Positions 42,196-51,577 of a stretch of DNA of 64,000 bases are shown here, piece after piece. Both the position numbers and the translations under genes were made by a program. This DNA is from Paenibacillus stellifer (GTDB lineage Bacteria; Bacillota; Bacilli; Paenibacillales; Paenibacillaceae), in assembly GCF_000758685.1 (NCBI RefSeq), contig NZ_CP009286.1, positions 2,758,501 through 2,822,500 on the forward strand, written 5' to 3'. The notes under the pieces are model-generated. The model did not search any database, was not told the DNA's origin, and worked only from the letters and a program-made list of their open reading frames with translations. The first letter of the stretch is position 1. Every line of letters begins with the position of its first letter.

Positions 42196-45100
42196 ATGTT
42201 TTTAAAGCGGATAGAGTTAGCGGGCTTCAAATCGTTTGCCGACAAAACGGAGATGGAGTTCGTTCGAGGCATCACGGCTGTCGTCGGCCCGAACGGGAGC
42301 GGCAAGAGCAATATTTCCGACGGCATCCGCTGGGTGCTGGGCGAGCAAAGCGCCAAATCGCTGCGCGGGGGCAAGATGGAGGATATCATATTCGCCGGAA
42401 GCGATGCCCGCAAAGCGGTTAACATCGGCGAGGTGTCTCTGACACTGGACAACGAGGATCACGCTCTGCCGCTGGACTTCAGCGAAGTGACGGTAACGCG
42501 GCGGGTCCACCGCAGCGGAGACAGCGAGTACATGATCAACAAACAATCCTGCCGGCTGAAGGATATCACCGAATTGTTCATGGATACGGGTATCGGCCGT
42601 GAGGCTTACTCCATTATCGGGCAGGGGCGGATCGAGGAGATTCTCAGCACCCGGTCGGAGGACCGTCGCGGTATTTTCGAAGAAGCTTCAGGCATTGTCA
42701 AATACAAATCCCGCAAGAAAGAAGCGGGGCGAAAGCTGGATGAAACAGAGCAGAACCTGCTTCGCATCCATGACCTGATCAGCGAGCTGGAGGACCAGAT
42801 CGGCCCGCTCAAGGAGCAGTCCGAGAAGGCGATCCGCTTCAAGGAATTGAAGGAAGAGCTGAAGAACCGGGAAATCTCGGTCTACGTGCACCAGATCGAA
42901 GGCATACATACCGCCTGGAAGGAAGGCAGCGCCAAGCTTGAGGTACTGAAGGACGAGCAGCTGCAGCTCTCCACGGTTGTTACGGCGCACGATGCGAAGC
43001 TGGAGAGCGGAAGAGCCGCTCTGCGGCAGCTTGAAGAGAAGATCGAGAAGCTGCAGGAGCAGCTACTGCGATATAGCGAAGCCTATGAGAAATGCGAGGG
43101 CTACGGGGAGCTGCTGAGAGAACGCCGAAGACATCTGGAGAACAACAAGGAGCAGCTTCTTACGTCCATCGGCTCGGTCGGCGAGCGGTCGGAGGACCGT
43201 CTGCGGGAGCTGGCTGCGCTGGAACAGAATCTGGTGTTGACACGCAGCAAGCTTGCGGCGCTGCGGGAGGAAATCCGGGATGAGGAGGCCAAGCTGACAG
43301 GGGTTACCGACGGGCTTAGCCAGAGCAAGGAAGAGAGCCTGAAGAGCGAGCTTCTGGAGCTAATGAACCGGATGGCTCAGGCCCGCAATGAAATCCGGTA
43401 TGCCGACCAGCAGAAGGAGACGCTGGAGCGCCGGATGAGCCGGAGCCAGGAGGAGAGCGGGAAGTGGACTGCCCGCTACGAGGAGCTGCTGCGCGAGCAG
43501 AGCAAGCTGAAGAGCGGGATTGAAGCGCTCAGCAAGGAGCTCGGCAAGCTGCGCGGCGAATATATAACCGAGAGCGAGCGCTCGGTTGCCCGCCAGAAGC
43601 TGCTCGACGAAGCCCATTCCGGGCTTCGCAAGTGGGAGCAGAAGCGGGAGGCCCAGGTGTCCCGGCATGAGACGATGAAGGAAATGCAGGATGACTTCGA
43701 CGGCTTCATGCTGGGCGTCAAGGAAGTGCTGAAGGGCGCACGCAAGGGCCAGCTAAGCGGCGTGCACGGCGCAGTTGCCGAACTGATCTCCGTGCCGGAG
43801 AAGCTTGAGACGGCGGTGGAGACGGCGCTCGGCGCTTCGCTTCAGCATATCGTTATGGATAATGAGTCCGTGTCACGCCAGGCAATCGCCTTTCTGAAGC
43901 AGCGTCAGCTGGGCCGGGCGACCTTCCTGCCTCTCGATGTCATCCGTCCCCGCCAGATCGGCGGAAGCGACCGGGGCATGATCGAGGGAGCGGACGGCTT
44001 CGTGGGCATAGGCTCCGAGCTGGTAGGCTATGAAGACCGGTATGGAAGTATTGTCGGAAGCCTGCTGGGCAACGTCGTCATTGCGGAGAATCTGGAGCAG
44101 GCGAACCGAATCGCCGCCAGATGCCAATACCGCTACCGTGTCGTAACGCTGGAAGGCGACGTCGTTAATGCAGGCGGTTCCATGACCGGGGGCAGCCAGC
44201 ACAAGAAGAATTCAAGCCTCCTTGGACGCAAGCGCCAGCTGGATCAGCTTCAGGAGGAGATCGGAGAGACCGAGCGCCAGATCGCGAAGCTGAAAGCTAA
44301 CATTACCCAGCTGGCGAAGGAGCAGGAGGATTCGAATGTGAAGCTGGAGAAGCTGCGTCACGGCGGTGATGAGAAGCGCCTGGAGGAGCAGCGGATCGCC
44401 GGCGATCTAAGGCAGCTGGAGCAGGAGCTCCGGCATGTGAAGGAGCAGGTCGAAAGCGCCGGAGCGGAGCATTCCGGCTTCGAGAGCGAAGTGAAGCAGC
44501 TGGAACAAGCCCGTGAACACGCGGTGGCTGAACTGGCGCGCCTGGAAGCGGAAGAGCGTGCGGCGCATGAAGCGATCCGAAGCGCAGAATCCGATCGGAA
44601 GGCCAGCGAGAACGCCAAAGAAGAGCTTCAAGGCAAGCTGACTTCGATGAAGGTGGCGGAAGGCAAGCTGGATCAGGAAATATTCTCGCTGGAGGAGAGC
44701 CTCCGGCGAATGAAAGCCGATGCGGGTTCACAGGAGAAAGAGATGCGCCAGAACCGCAACCTGCTGGGTACCATTGAGCAGGATCTAGCGACGAATGAGA
44801 CCGAGTCACTGAAGCAGCGCGAGGATCTGAACAACTACAAGCTAAAGAAGGAAGAAACGGCTGAAAATCTGGACTATGCGAGAGCGGAACGTACTTCCCT
44901 GACACGCAAGCTGGAAATGGAGGAAGGCGAGACGAAGGAGCAGCGCCAGGCCCTCAAAGCGGTGGACGACCTTCTCCGGTCAACCGAAGTGTCGGTCGGC
45001 AGGCTGGATGTGGAGCTGGACAATATTCTCCGGAAGCTGAGCGACGAATATGAGCTCAGCTACGAGCTTGCGAAGCAGCGTTATCCGGTCCCGGATGATG

Positions 45101-45765
45101 TGCCAGCGGCGCAGGCCGAGGTTCAAAGACTTCGCCGGGCCATTTCGGCGCTAGGCGAGGTCAATTTAGGTGCGGTAGATGAGTATCAGCGGATTCATGA
45201 GCGGTATACCTTCCTCAGCGAGCAGAAGGACGACCTGGTGGAAGCCAAGACAACGCTGTACCAGGTTATCGGCGAAATGGAGGAGGAAATGTCGAAGCGC
45301 TTCAAACAGACGTTCGACGCCATTCGCCGGGAATTCGGCACGGTCTTCACGAAGCTGTTCGGAGGCGGCAGAGCTGACCTGCTCCTGCTGGAGCCGGATC
45401 ATCTCCTCACGACCGGCATCGATATCGTGGCCCAGCCTCCGGGCAAGAAGCTGCAGAACCTGCAGCTGCTCTCCGGGGGAGAGCGGGCATTGACCGCGAT
45501 GGCGCTGCTGTTCGCCATTTTGCAGGTCAAGCCGGTTCCATTCTGTGTGCTGGACGAAGTCGAGGCGGCGCTCGACGAAGCGAACGTCGTCCGATTTGCC
45601 GAATATCTCCGCGAGTTCTCCGAGCAGACCCAGTTCATTGTGGTCACGCACCGGAAGGGCACGATGGAAGAGGCGGATGTGCTCTATGGGGTAACCATGG
45701 AGGAGGGCGGCGTCTCCAAGATGGTCTCCGTGAAGCTGGAGGACGAAGCAGCCGAGATTGCCTAG
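42196..45765 (+). CDS. smc: chromosome segregation ATPase SMC
   Basis: A 1189-residue condensin subunit. The N-terminal head has Walker A GPNGSGKSNISDGI (about 32 to 45). Two long coiled-coil arms flank the hinge (about 515 to 650, with MTGGSQHKKNSSLLGR near its end). The C-terminal head has the signature LLSGGERALTAMALL and Walker B CVLDEVEAALDEAN. Full length and intact. It works with ScpA and ScpB in chromosome folding. A GNAT gene lies between it and ftsY. Confidence 0.97.
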   Translation: MFLKRIELAGFKSFADKTEMEFVRGITAVVGPNGSGKSNISDGIRWVLGEQSAKSLRGGKMEDIIFAGSDARKAVNIGEVSLTLDNEDHALPLDFSEVTVTRRVHRSGDSEYMINKQSCRLKDITELFMDTGIGREAYSIIGQGRIEEILSTRSEDRRGIFEEASGIVKYKSRKKEAGRKLDETEQNLLRIHDLISELEDQIGPLKEQSEKAIRFKELKEELKNREISVYVHQIEGIHTAWKEGSAKLEVLKDEQLQLSTVVTAHDAKLESGRAALRQLEEKIEKLQEQLLRYSEAYEKCEGYGELLRERRRHLENNKEQLLTSIGSVGERSEDRLRELAALEQNLVLTRSKLAALREEIRDEEAKLTGVTDGLSQSKEESLKSELLELMNRMAQARNEIRYADQQKETLERRMSRSQEESGKWTARYEELLREQSKLKSGIEALSKELGKLRGEYITESERSVARQKLLDEAHSGLRKWEQKREAQVSRHETMKEMQDDFDGFMLGVKEVLKGARKGQLSGVHGAVAELISVPEKLETAVETALGASLQHIVMDNESVSRQAIAFLKQRQLGRATFLPLDVIRPRQIGGSDRGMIEGADGFVGIGSELVGYEDRYGSIVGSLLGNVVIAENLEQANRIAARCQYRYRVVTLEGDVVNAGGSMTGGSQHKKNSSLLGRKRQLDQLQEEIGETERQIAKLKANITQLAKEQEDSNVKLEKLRHGGDEKRLEEQRIAGDLRQLEQELRHVKEQVESAGAEHSGFESEVKQLEQAREHAVAELARLEAEERAAHEAIRSAESDRKASENAKEELQGKLTSMKVAEGKLDQEIFSLEESLRRMKADAGSQEKEMRQNRNLLGTIEQDLATNETESLKQREDLNNYKLKKEETAENLDYARAERTSLTRKLEMEEGETKEQRQALKAVDDLLRSTEVSVGRLDVELDNILRKLSDEYELSYELAKQRYPVPDDVPAAQAEVQRLRRAISALGEVNLGAVDEYQRIHERYTFLSEQKDDLVEAKTTLYQVIGEMEEEMSKRFKQTFDAIRREFGTVFTKLFGGGRADLLLLEPDHLLTTGIDIVAQPPGKKLQNLQLLSGGERALTAMALLFAILQVKPVPFCVLDEVEAALDEANVVRFAEYLREFSEQTQFIVVTHRKGTMEEADVLYGVTMEEGGVSKMVSVKLEDEAAEIA

Positions 45766-45835
45766 AAGGAAGGTTCAGGACTGGAACGAGATTGCTTGAG
45801 CCTCCTGACCTCTGGAAGTGGAGGAATCATACAGC

Positions 45836-46393
45836 ATGAACGAAGTCATCATTCGCAGACCCGTCATCGAAGATTCGGATGAACTGAACCGTTTTTTTGA
45901 GACGGTAATCGGAGATGCCTTCCGCAGGGAAGGGCTGGGGGAGCTTGCCCAGGAGATTGAGGGAGAGATCGCGGCGAAGGTACAGGCGCTGCAGGCTGAT
46001 CTGGACACTGATGGTACAGCCGGAACTTTTTATATCGCGCTGCAAGAGGGCCGGATACGGGGTACCATTGAGATCGGACCAGTAACCGGGCTGATTCTAT
46101 CCTGTACGCAGGGACAGTTTGAGGGAATGACCGAAGTGAAGTCCGTACTGGTGCATCCGGATGTTCAGGGCAGGGGACTTGGCAGTCTGCTGTGGAGCGT
46201 TGCCGGTGTAGCGATGGCGAGCCGGGGCATCACCGATTTTTGCTTTGACAGCGGGTATCGGGAAGCACAGCGGGTGTGGACACGGAAATTCGGACCTCCC
46301 GATTATGTAATGAAAGACTACTGGGGTTCGGGTAACAGCCATATGATCTGGACAAGATCTGTCAGCGACATCAAGGTCCGGTTCTCGCTTTAA
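45836..46393 (+). CDS. GNAT-family N-acetyltransferase
   Basis: A 185-residue acetyltransferase. The acetyl-CoA motif is VLVHPDVQGRGLGSLLWSVA (about residues 112 to 130), preceded by the GTIEIGPVTG strand. GGAGG lies 11 bases before the ATG at 45836. The substrate is unknown. It is inserted between smc and ftsY, neighbours in Bacillus subtilis, and is probably co-transcribed with smc. Confidence 0.88.
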   Translation: MNEVIIRRPVIEDSDELNRFFETVIGDAFRREGLGELAQEIEGEIAAKVQALQADLDTDGTAGTFYIALQEGRIRGTIEIGPVTGLILSCTQGQFEGMTEVKSVLVHPDVQGRGLGSLLWSVAGVAMASRGITDFCFDSGYREAQRVWTRKFGPPDYVMKDYWGSGNSHMIWTRSVSDIKVRFSL

Positions 46394-46476
46394 GGCAATG
46401 AACGGGACTTGCCATCATGAAGCGGGGTGCCGTCCGGGCATACTACTCATCGCCATTTAGAAACAGGAGGGAATAT

Positions 46477-47484
46477 ATGAGTTTTTTTCGCAAGCTGAAG
46501 GAGAGCATTGCCGGCAAGACCGAGAGCGTCACGAAGCAGTTCCGGGAAGGTCTGGAGAAGACCCGCAAGGGCTTTGTGGAGAAGGTCTCGGACCTGATTA
46601 TCCGGCGCAAAAAAATCGACGAGGAATTCTACGAGGAGCTTGAAGAGATTCTGATCGGGGCTGACGTAGGCGTGAATACAGTCATGACACTGGTCGAGGA
46701 TCTGCGCGCAGAGGTGAAGAAGCAGCGGATTGAGGATGCAGCCGAGCTGCAGCCGATTCTCTCCCGCAAGCTGATGGAGCTTCTTCGGGGCGACGACAAC
46801 AACGCGCTGAAGGAGAATCCGGACGGAATCACGGTAATTCTGTTCGTCGGCGTGAACGGCGTCGGCAAGACGACGACCATCGGCAAGCTGGCTCACCGCT
46901 ACAAGTCCGAGGGCAAAAAAGTGCTGCTTGCGGCGGGAGACACCTTCCGTGCCGGAGCCATCGAGCAGCTGGAGGTATGGGGACAGCGCGCCGGCGTGGA
47001 TGTGATCAAGCAGAGCGCTGGCTCCGATCCTGCCGCAGTCATGTTCGATGCGGTGCAGGCGGCGAAGCAGCGGAATGTGGACGTCCTGATCTGCGACACG
47101 GCGGGGCGGCTGCAGAACAAGAGCAATCTGATGGAAGAGCTGAACAAAATCTTCCGCGTCATCCAGCGGGAAATTCCCGGCGCTCCGCATGAGGTTCTGA
47201 TGGTGCTGGACGCAACGACCGGCCAGAATGCACTCGCGCAGGCGAAGCTGTTCGGCGAGAAGAGCGGGGTGACAGGACTCGTCCTCACCAAGCTCGACGG
47301 AACGGCGAAGGGCGGCATTGTTGTCGCCATCCGCCAGGAGCTGAACATTCCGGTCAAACTCGTCGGCCTTGGCGAGAAGATGGAGGATCTGCAGCCGTTC
47401 GATTCGGAGCAGTTCGTACATGCTCTCTTTGCAGGGCTTGTCATTGAAGATAACGAGGGGAAAGACAATCACGAAGAGGTCTAA
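46477..47484 (+). CDS. ftsY: signal recognition particle receptor FtsY
   Basis: A 335-residue SRP GTPase that brings ribosome-nascent-chain complexes to the membrane translocase. The N domain (about 25 to 110) is followed by the G domain with GVNGVGKTTTIGKLAHR, DTFRAGAIEQL, DTAGRLQNKSNLM and LTKLDGTAKGG. CAGGAGGG precedes the ATG at 46477; the frame from 46417 is too long. The acidic N-terminal extension of the enterobacterial protein is absent, as usual in Gram-positives. Confidence 0.97.
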   Translation: MSFFRKLKESIAGKTESVTKQFREGLEKTRKGFVEKVSDLIIRRKKIDEEFYEELEEILIGADVGVNTVMTLVEDLRAEVKKQRIEDAAELQPILSRKLMELLRGDDNNALKENPDGITVILFVGVNGVGKTTTIGKLAHRYKSEGKKVLLAAGDTFRAGAIEQLEVWGQRAGVDVIKQSAGSDPAAVMFDAVQAAKQRNVDVLICDTAGRLQNKSNLMEELNKIFRVIQREIPGAPHEVLMVLDATTGQNALAQAKLFGEKSGVTGLVLTKLDGTAKGGIVVAIRQELNIPVKLVGLGEKMEDLQPFDSEQFVHALFAGLVIEDNEGKDNHEEV

Positions 47485-47571
47485 ATTAGAATAACAAGAA
47501 TAACTGAAATGGCGGTTTTCTACGAATGAGGACGCCGGTGCTATTGTCCGGACACCAATAGGCGTACAATA

Positions 47572-47731
47572 AGCACACGAGCACACGAGCACACGAGCAC
47601 ACGAGCACACGAGCACACGAGCACACGAGCACACGAGCAAACGAACATACGAGCGCATGAGCACACGAGCGTATGAGCAACGAACACACGAGCACACGAG
47701 CACACGAGCGTACGATCACACGAGCATACAT
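47572..47731. repeat. 8-bp tandem repeat (unit AGCACACG), about 20 units
   Basis: Eight perfect copies of AGCACACG run from 47572 to 47635, followed by about a dozen degenerate copies (AGCAAACG, AACATACG, AGCGCATG and others) up to 47731. It lies between the ftsY stop and a terminator, so it would be in the 3' untranslated part of the mRNA. Because 8 is not a multiple of 3, the minus strand gives a repeating VLVCSCAR-like frame, which is not considered a gene. Confidence 0.95.
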
Positions 47732-47770
47732 GCCTGCCAAGCCTGCCGAACCATTGGCAGGCTCTTTTTT
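47732..47770 (+). terminator. intrinsic terminator after ftsY
   Basis: GCCTGCC (47741 to 47747) or the upstream copy GCCTGCCAA (47732 to 47740) can pair with TTGGCAGGC (47754 to 47762), followed by TCTTTTTT. Two alternative stems share the same right arm. Confidence 0.85.
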
Positions 47771-47814
47771 GCGTAATAAAAGCTTCGAACACTGAAACAG
47801 ATTCATCTATCATC

Positions 47815-47831
47815 ATATGAAAAATTCATAT
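47815..47831. promoter_or_regulatory. 17-bp dyad ATATGAAAAATTCATAT
   Basis: A perfect 7+3+7 dyad. A nearly identical element (one base different in the dyad, with similar flanks) is at 58744 to 58760. It is 258 bases upstream of the ATP-grasp operon. Possibly an operator; the binding protein is unknown. Confidence 0.45.
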
Positions 47832-47933
47832 TAGAAAAAAATCGCTCCGCTCCCCCTACTTTTTTCGGAATATTCCACATATTCTGTTCAATGAAAACCT
47901 TCTGGATTAAGGAAACGCATACATTTCATCATG

Positions 47934-47962
47934 TTGACATGGTTCTTCAATTTACCTGTTAT
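47934..47962 (+). promoter_or_regulatory. candidate promoter of the ATP-grasp operon
   Basis: TTGACA at 47934 to 47939 with a TGTTAT -10 at 17 bases (or the adjoining TATATA at a longer spacing), about 125 bases before the gene at 48089. The remaining leader is AT-rich and shows no further gene. Confidence 0.5.
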
Positions 47963-48088
47963 ATATATTGACATGAAAAGGGGGATGTTCGTAAAATGAA
48001 AGAAGATTATATACGATTTACGAGATTCACCTTAATAAAAGGGTTGATTTGTTAATAAACATTACTTTCATTGAAAGGAGTCGGGCTT

Positions 48089-49552
48089 ATGTCCAAACTT
48101 GATCCACTGCCCGGTCTGTCTCCGTATCCCCTGCACCACTTTTTCGATGAAATGTTCGAAGGCGAACGCATCGTCCGTCCCCACTACAGTCATGTGAACC
48201 GCATGTTCGCCGGAATGAGTCCGGGAGAGCTTCAGGCCAAACAGGTACTGATGCAGCGCCGGATGATGGAGGAGGGCATTACGTTCACGCTGTACAATCC
48301 TTCACAAATTCAGCCGATGGAGCGGACGATTCCCTTCGACATGATTCCTCGGATCATACCGAGAGAAGAATGGGAGAAGCTTGAAGCGGGCATTATCCAG
48401 CGTGTGACGGCGCTGAATCTGTTCGTTCACGACATTTACCATGAGCAGTACATCGTAAAGGATGGTATTGTTCCCCGCAAACTGATTATCGCGAACCGTT
48501 ATTTCCGTCCCGAGATGGCGGGTCTCCGGGTTCCGGGCGGCGCCTACATTACGACTTCCGGTATTGATCTGATCCGTCATAGTGACGGCCAATACTATGT
48601 GCTGGAAGACAATCTGCGCACGCCTTCGGGCTTTTCCTACCTATTTAAAGGACGATCCCTGATGAATCAGCTGTTCCCCGAGCTGACCTTCCAGAATGCC
48701 ATCCGGGATGTGGATCATAGCATCAACCGTTTTCTTTCCGTGCTTCGCAGTCTTTCTCCTTCTCACACTTCTGACCCTGTAATCGCCCTGCTTACACCTG
48801 GTGAATATAATTCGGCTTATTATGAGCATGCCTTCCTGGCTCAGCAGATGGGCATTCACCTTGTGGAAGGGAGAGATTTGGTCGTCCAGGATCACAAGCT
48901 GTACCTCCGCCAGATGAACGGCCTTAAGCGGGTGGACGTGCTGTATCGGCGGCTGGACGATGATTTTATCGATCCGCTTGCCTTTGAGCCCAATTCGCTG
49001 CTCGGTGTTGCAGGTCTCATGAACGCTTATCGCGCAGGGAATGTTGCGATCGCGAATGCGCCCGGCACCGGAGTTGCAGATGACAAGGCCATGTATGCAT
49101 TTGTTCCAGACATGATCCGTTACTACCTCAAGGAAGAACCCATTCTGAATAATGTGCCTACCTATTTGCTCTCCAAATCCGATGATCGTCAGTATGTGCT
49201 GGATAATCTGAGTGATATGGTCGTGAAGGAGACATCCCTCTCTGGCGGCTATGGTATGCTGATCGGCAGTGAAGCCACCCGTCAGGAAATGGATGAATTC
49301 CGGCTCAAAATCCTTACCGAGCCCGAGCGCTATATCGCCCAGCCGATCATGTCGCTGTCCAGAGCACCGATTCTGTCGGAAGGAATCATGAGTCCGCGGC
49401 ATATCGACCTTCGGGCGTTCGTCCTGACCGGGTCGGACCGGAGGCCGCATGTCATCCCTGGAGGACTGACGCGCGTTGCGATGAAAGAAGGCTCGCTGGT
49501 CGTCAATTCATCTCAGGGAGGCGGCGTCAAGGATACCTGGGTGATGTCCTGA
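48089..49552 (+). CDS. circularly permuted ATP-grasp protein (DUF404/DUF407 type)
   Basis: A 487-residue protein of the circularly permuted ATP-grasp family. Typical are the HYSHVNRMFAGMSPGEL start region, the VPGGAYITTSGIDLIRHSDG and YVLEDNLRTPSGFSYLF segments, and the VVKETSLSGGYGMLIG ATP-binding part, ending VVNSSQGGGVKDTWV. GAAAGGAG precedes the ATG at 48089. The family always travels with an alpha-E protein and a transglutaminase-like protein, as here, and is predicted to form or modify peptide bonds. The substrate is unknown. Confidence 0.9.
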   Translation: MSKLDPLPGLSPYPLHHFFDEMFEGERIVRPHYSHVNRMFAGMSPGELQAKQVLMQRRMMEEGITFTLYNPSQIQPMERTIPFDMIPRIIPREEWEKLEAGIIQRVTALNLFVHDIYHEQYIVKDGIVPRKLIIANRYFRPEMAGLRVPGGAYITTSGIDLIRHSDGQYYVLEDNLRTPSGFSYLFKGRSLMNQLFPELTFQNAIRDVDHSINRFLSVLRSLSPSHTSDPVIALLTPGEYNSAYYEHAFLAQQMGIHLVEGRDLVVQDHKLYLRQMNGLKRVDVLYRRLDDDFIDPLAFEPNSLLGVAGLMNAYRAGNVAIANAPGTGVADDKAMYAFVPDMIRYYLKEEPILNNVPTYLLSKSDDRQYVLDNLSDMVVKETSLSGGYGMLIGSEATRQEMDEFRLKILTEPERYIAQPIMSLSRAPILSEGIMSPRHIDLRAFVLTGSDRRPHVIPGGLTRVAMKEGSLVVNSSQGGGVKDTWVMS

Positions 49553-49613
49553 AATATTGCTCTTCAACCTGCAAGACCTGAACATCAATATGAGGACGAG
49601 GGAGTGACCGTAG

Positions 49614-50567
49614 ATGTTAAATCGCTGCGCGGAGGCTTTATTCTGGATCGGACGCTACATGGAACGGGCCGAGAACCATGCCAGACTAATTGATGTGCAT
49701 TACCATATTCAGCAGGAAGATGATTTCCGGGAGGAAGGACATAAGTGGTCCAGACTGATCGACGCGATCGGCGCCCGCGAGGAATATCTGCGGCAGTACG
49801 ACAGCTTTAACGAGCAGGATGTTCTCTCCTTCATTACACTGGAGCTTGGCAATACGAATTCGCTGTTCTCCTGCGTGCATCAGGCGCGCAATAATCTGCG
49901 CACGCTGCGGCAGCAGCTTCCGAGCGAGCTGTGGGATATCGTGAACAGCTTCAATCTCTGGCTGGGCGACTGCACAATCGCGGATATTATGAAGAGCCCG
50001 CACCAGTTCTACCAACAGATCAAGGAACGGGCCTCCATGTTCCTCGGCGCAGAGGAGTCGGTCATGCTCCGCGGCAATGAATGGCGGTTCATTGAGAGCG
50101 GACGCTATCTGGAAAGAGCGGAGAATACCGTGCGCATTCTTCAATCCGTTATACTGTCCTGCAGAAACAAGGAGCAGGCTTCCATTTATACGCAGCTTCA
50201 GGCTGTACTGAAATCGGTAAGCGGCTATCAAGCCTTCCGCAAATACTATGCCGATGCCGTATCGCCGGAGTGCATTCTGGAATTTCTGATCGGCAGCGCC
50301 GCCTTCCCGAGATCAGTGCGTTTCTCGGCCCAGCAGCTGGAGGAGCATTTGTCCCGGATTGAAATGGAGTTTGCCGACCGCGGCGAGGGTTATGAACGGG
50401 TGCTTCGGCAAGCAGGCAAAATCCGCTCAGAGCTGGACTATATGGAGAAGGAAGACATGGAAGGCGATGGAGTGGATGATGTGCTGAACGAGCTCAAGAA
50501 CGCCTGCTTGAAGCTGGGCAGAACGATGAGCTCCGCCTTTTTTCAGCAGGAAGGAATTCGGATATGA
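49614..50567 (+). CDS. alpha-E domain protein (DUF403)
   Basis: A 317-residue all-helical protein with the diagnostic start MLNRCAEALFWIGRYMERAENHARLID and a second half repeating the pattern (FIESGRYLERAENTVRIL). It is the standard partner of the permuted ATP-grasp protein. No catalytic residues are established. Its stop overlaps the start of the transglutaminase-like gene (ATGA), so the three are translated together. Confidence 0.9.
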   Translation: MLNRCAEALFWIGRYMERAENHARLIDVHYHIQQEDDFREEGHKWSRLIDAIGAREEYLRQYDSFNEQDVLSFITLELGNTNSLFSCVHQARNNLRTLRQQLPSELWDIVNSFNLWLGDCTIADIMKSPHQFYQQIKERASMFLGAEESVMLRGNEWRFIESGRYLERAENTVRILQSVILSCRNKEQASIYTQLQAVLKSVSGYQAFRKYYADAVSPECILEFLIGSAAFPRSVRFSAQQLEEHLSRIEMEFADRGEGYERVLRQAGKIRSELDYMEKEDMEGDGVDDVLNELKNACLKLGRTMSSAFFQQEGIRI

Positions 50568-51427
50568 AAATACAAATCGATCATACGACCAAATATACGT
50601 ATCCCGAGCCTGTGACGGACAGTGTCAATGAAATCCGGCTGACGCCGCGGACTAACTACAGACAGGCTTGTTTTCATCATGAGGTGGAGATCTTTCCGCC
50701 AGCCAACCTGATGACCTACGAGGATTTCTTCGGCAACCGGGTGCACGCCTATTCGGTCAACAAGCCGCACACGGAGATGGTGATTCATACCCGGGCTACC
50801 GTCGTTACGTTGGACAAGGAGCAGGGGGCCGACCGGCAAAGACTGGACCTTGAGAGCCAGATCAAGCTGCTTCAGGATGAGGCTTTTCAGAACCGGTATA
50901 TCGAGTTCATTCTGCCGACCCGGTATACGGAAGTCACGCCGGAGCTGATGGAATTCGCTGACCAGCATCCGTTTGATGAAGCCAATGACCTGTACGACTG
51001 GGCGAGAAAGCTGTCGGCCACCATCTACGAGCAGTTCACCTATGATCCCGAAGCGACGAGCGTCAACACGACCGTCAAAAAAGCGCTGAAGCTCAAACGC
51101 GGAGTCTGCCAGGATTATGCCCATTTAATGATTGCCGTATGCCGGAGCGTCGGACTACCGTCCCGATACGTCAGCGGCTATCATTTTGTAGGCGATCTGC
51201 AGGGAGGCAACGCGGATTTCGAGCAGGCGTCCCATGCCTGGGTGGAGACGCATATTCCGGGTACGGGCTGGCTCGGCTTCGACCCCACCAATAATGTGGA
51301 GGTTAACTGGCGGTATGTGAAGCTGGGACATGGACGGGATTATAAAGACATTGTGCCGGTCAAAGGCGTCTACAGGGGAACCCAGGGCAGTCTGGAGGTA
51401 AAGGTAGACGTGCGAAGACTGGACTAA
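50564..51427 (+). CDS. transglutaminase-like cysteine protease family protein
   Basis: A 287-residue protein with an N-terminal beta domain and a C-terminal transglutaminase core. The catalytic triad is visible: Cys182 in KRGVCQDYAHLM, His224 in ASHAWVETHIPG and Asp240 in WLGFDPTNN. No signal peptide, so it is cytoplasmic like its partners. Bacterial relatives usually hydrolyse rather than cross-link peptides. Third gene of the ATP-grasp/alpha-E operon. Confidence 0.92.
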   Translation: MKIQIDHTTKYTYPEPVTDSVNEIRLTPRTNYRQACFHHEVEIFPPANLMTYEDFFGNRVHAYSVNKPHTEMVIHTRATVVTLDKEQGADRQRLDLESQIKLLQDEAFQNRYIEFILPTRYTEVTPELMEFADQHPFDEANDLYDWARKLSATIYEQFTYDPEATSVNTTVKKALKLKRGVCQDYAHLMIAVCRSVGLPSRYVSGYHFVGDLQGGNADFEQASHAWVETHIPGTGWLGFDPTNNVEVNWRYVKLGHGRDYKDIVPVKGVYRGTQGSLEVKVDVRRLD

Positions 51428-51577
51428 TCGGCTCAAGTAGCCGGGAACGAGGCAGCTGAACTGCGAACGGCGGGACGGCTGTCTTTTTTTGACCGGAATG
51501 ATTATAACCTGTGCCAGTTTGGGTAATCTTGAGACAGAGCAATCAAAACTTACAAGAACGGAAGGTGAGCCTGTTCA

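Noticed and set aside
47572..47731. CRISPR array
   Set aside because: Units are 8 bases, contiguous and without spacers; no cas genes in the window.
47486..47816. Minus-strand frames with a repeating VLVCSCAR peptide
   Set aside because: They are the translation of the 8-bp tandem repeat and have no independent coding evidence.
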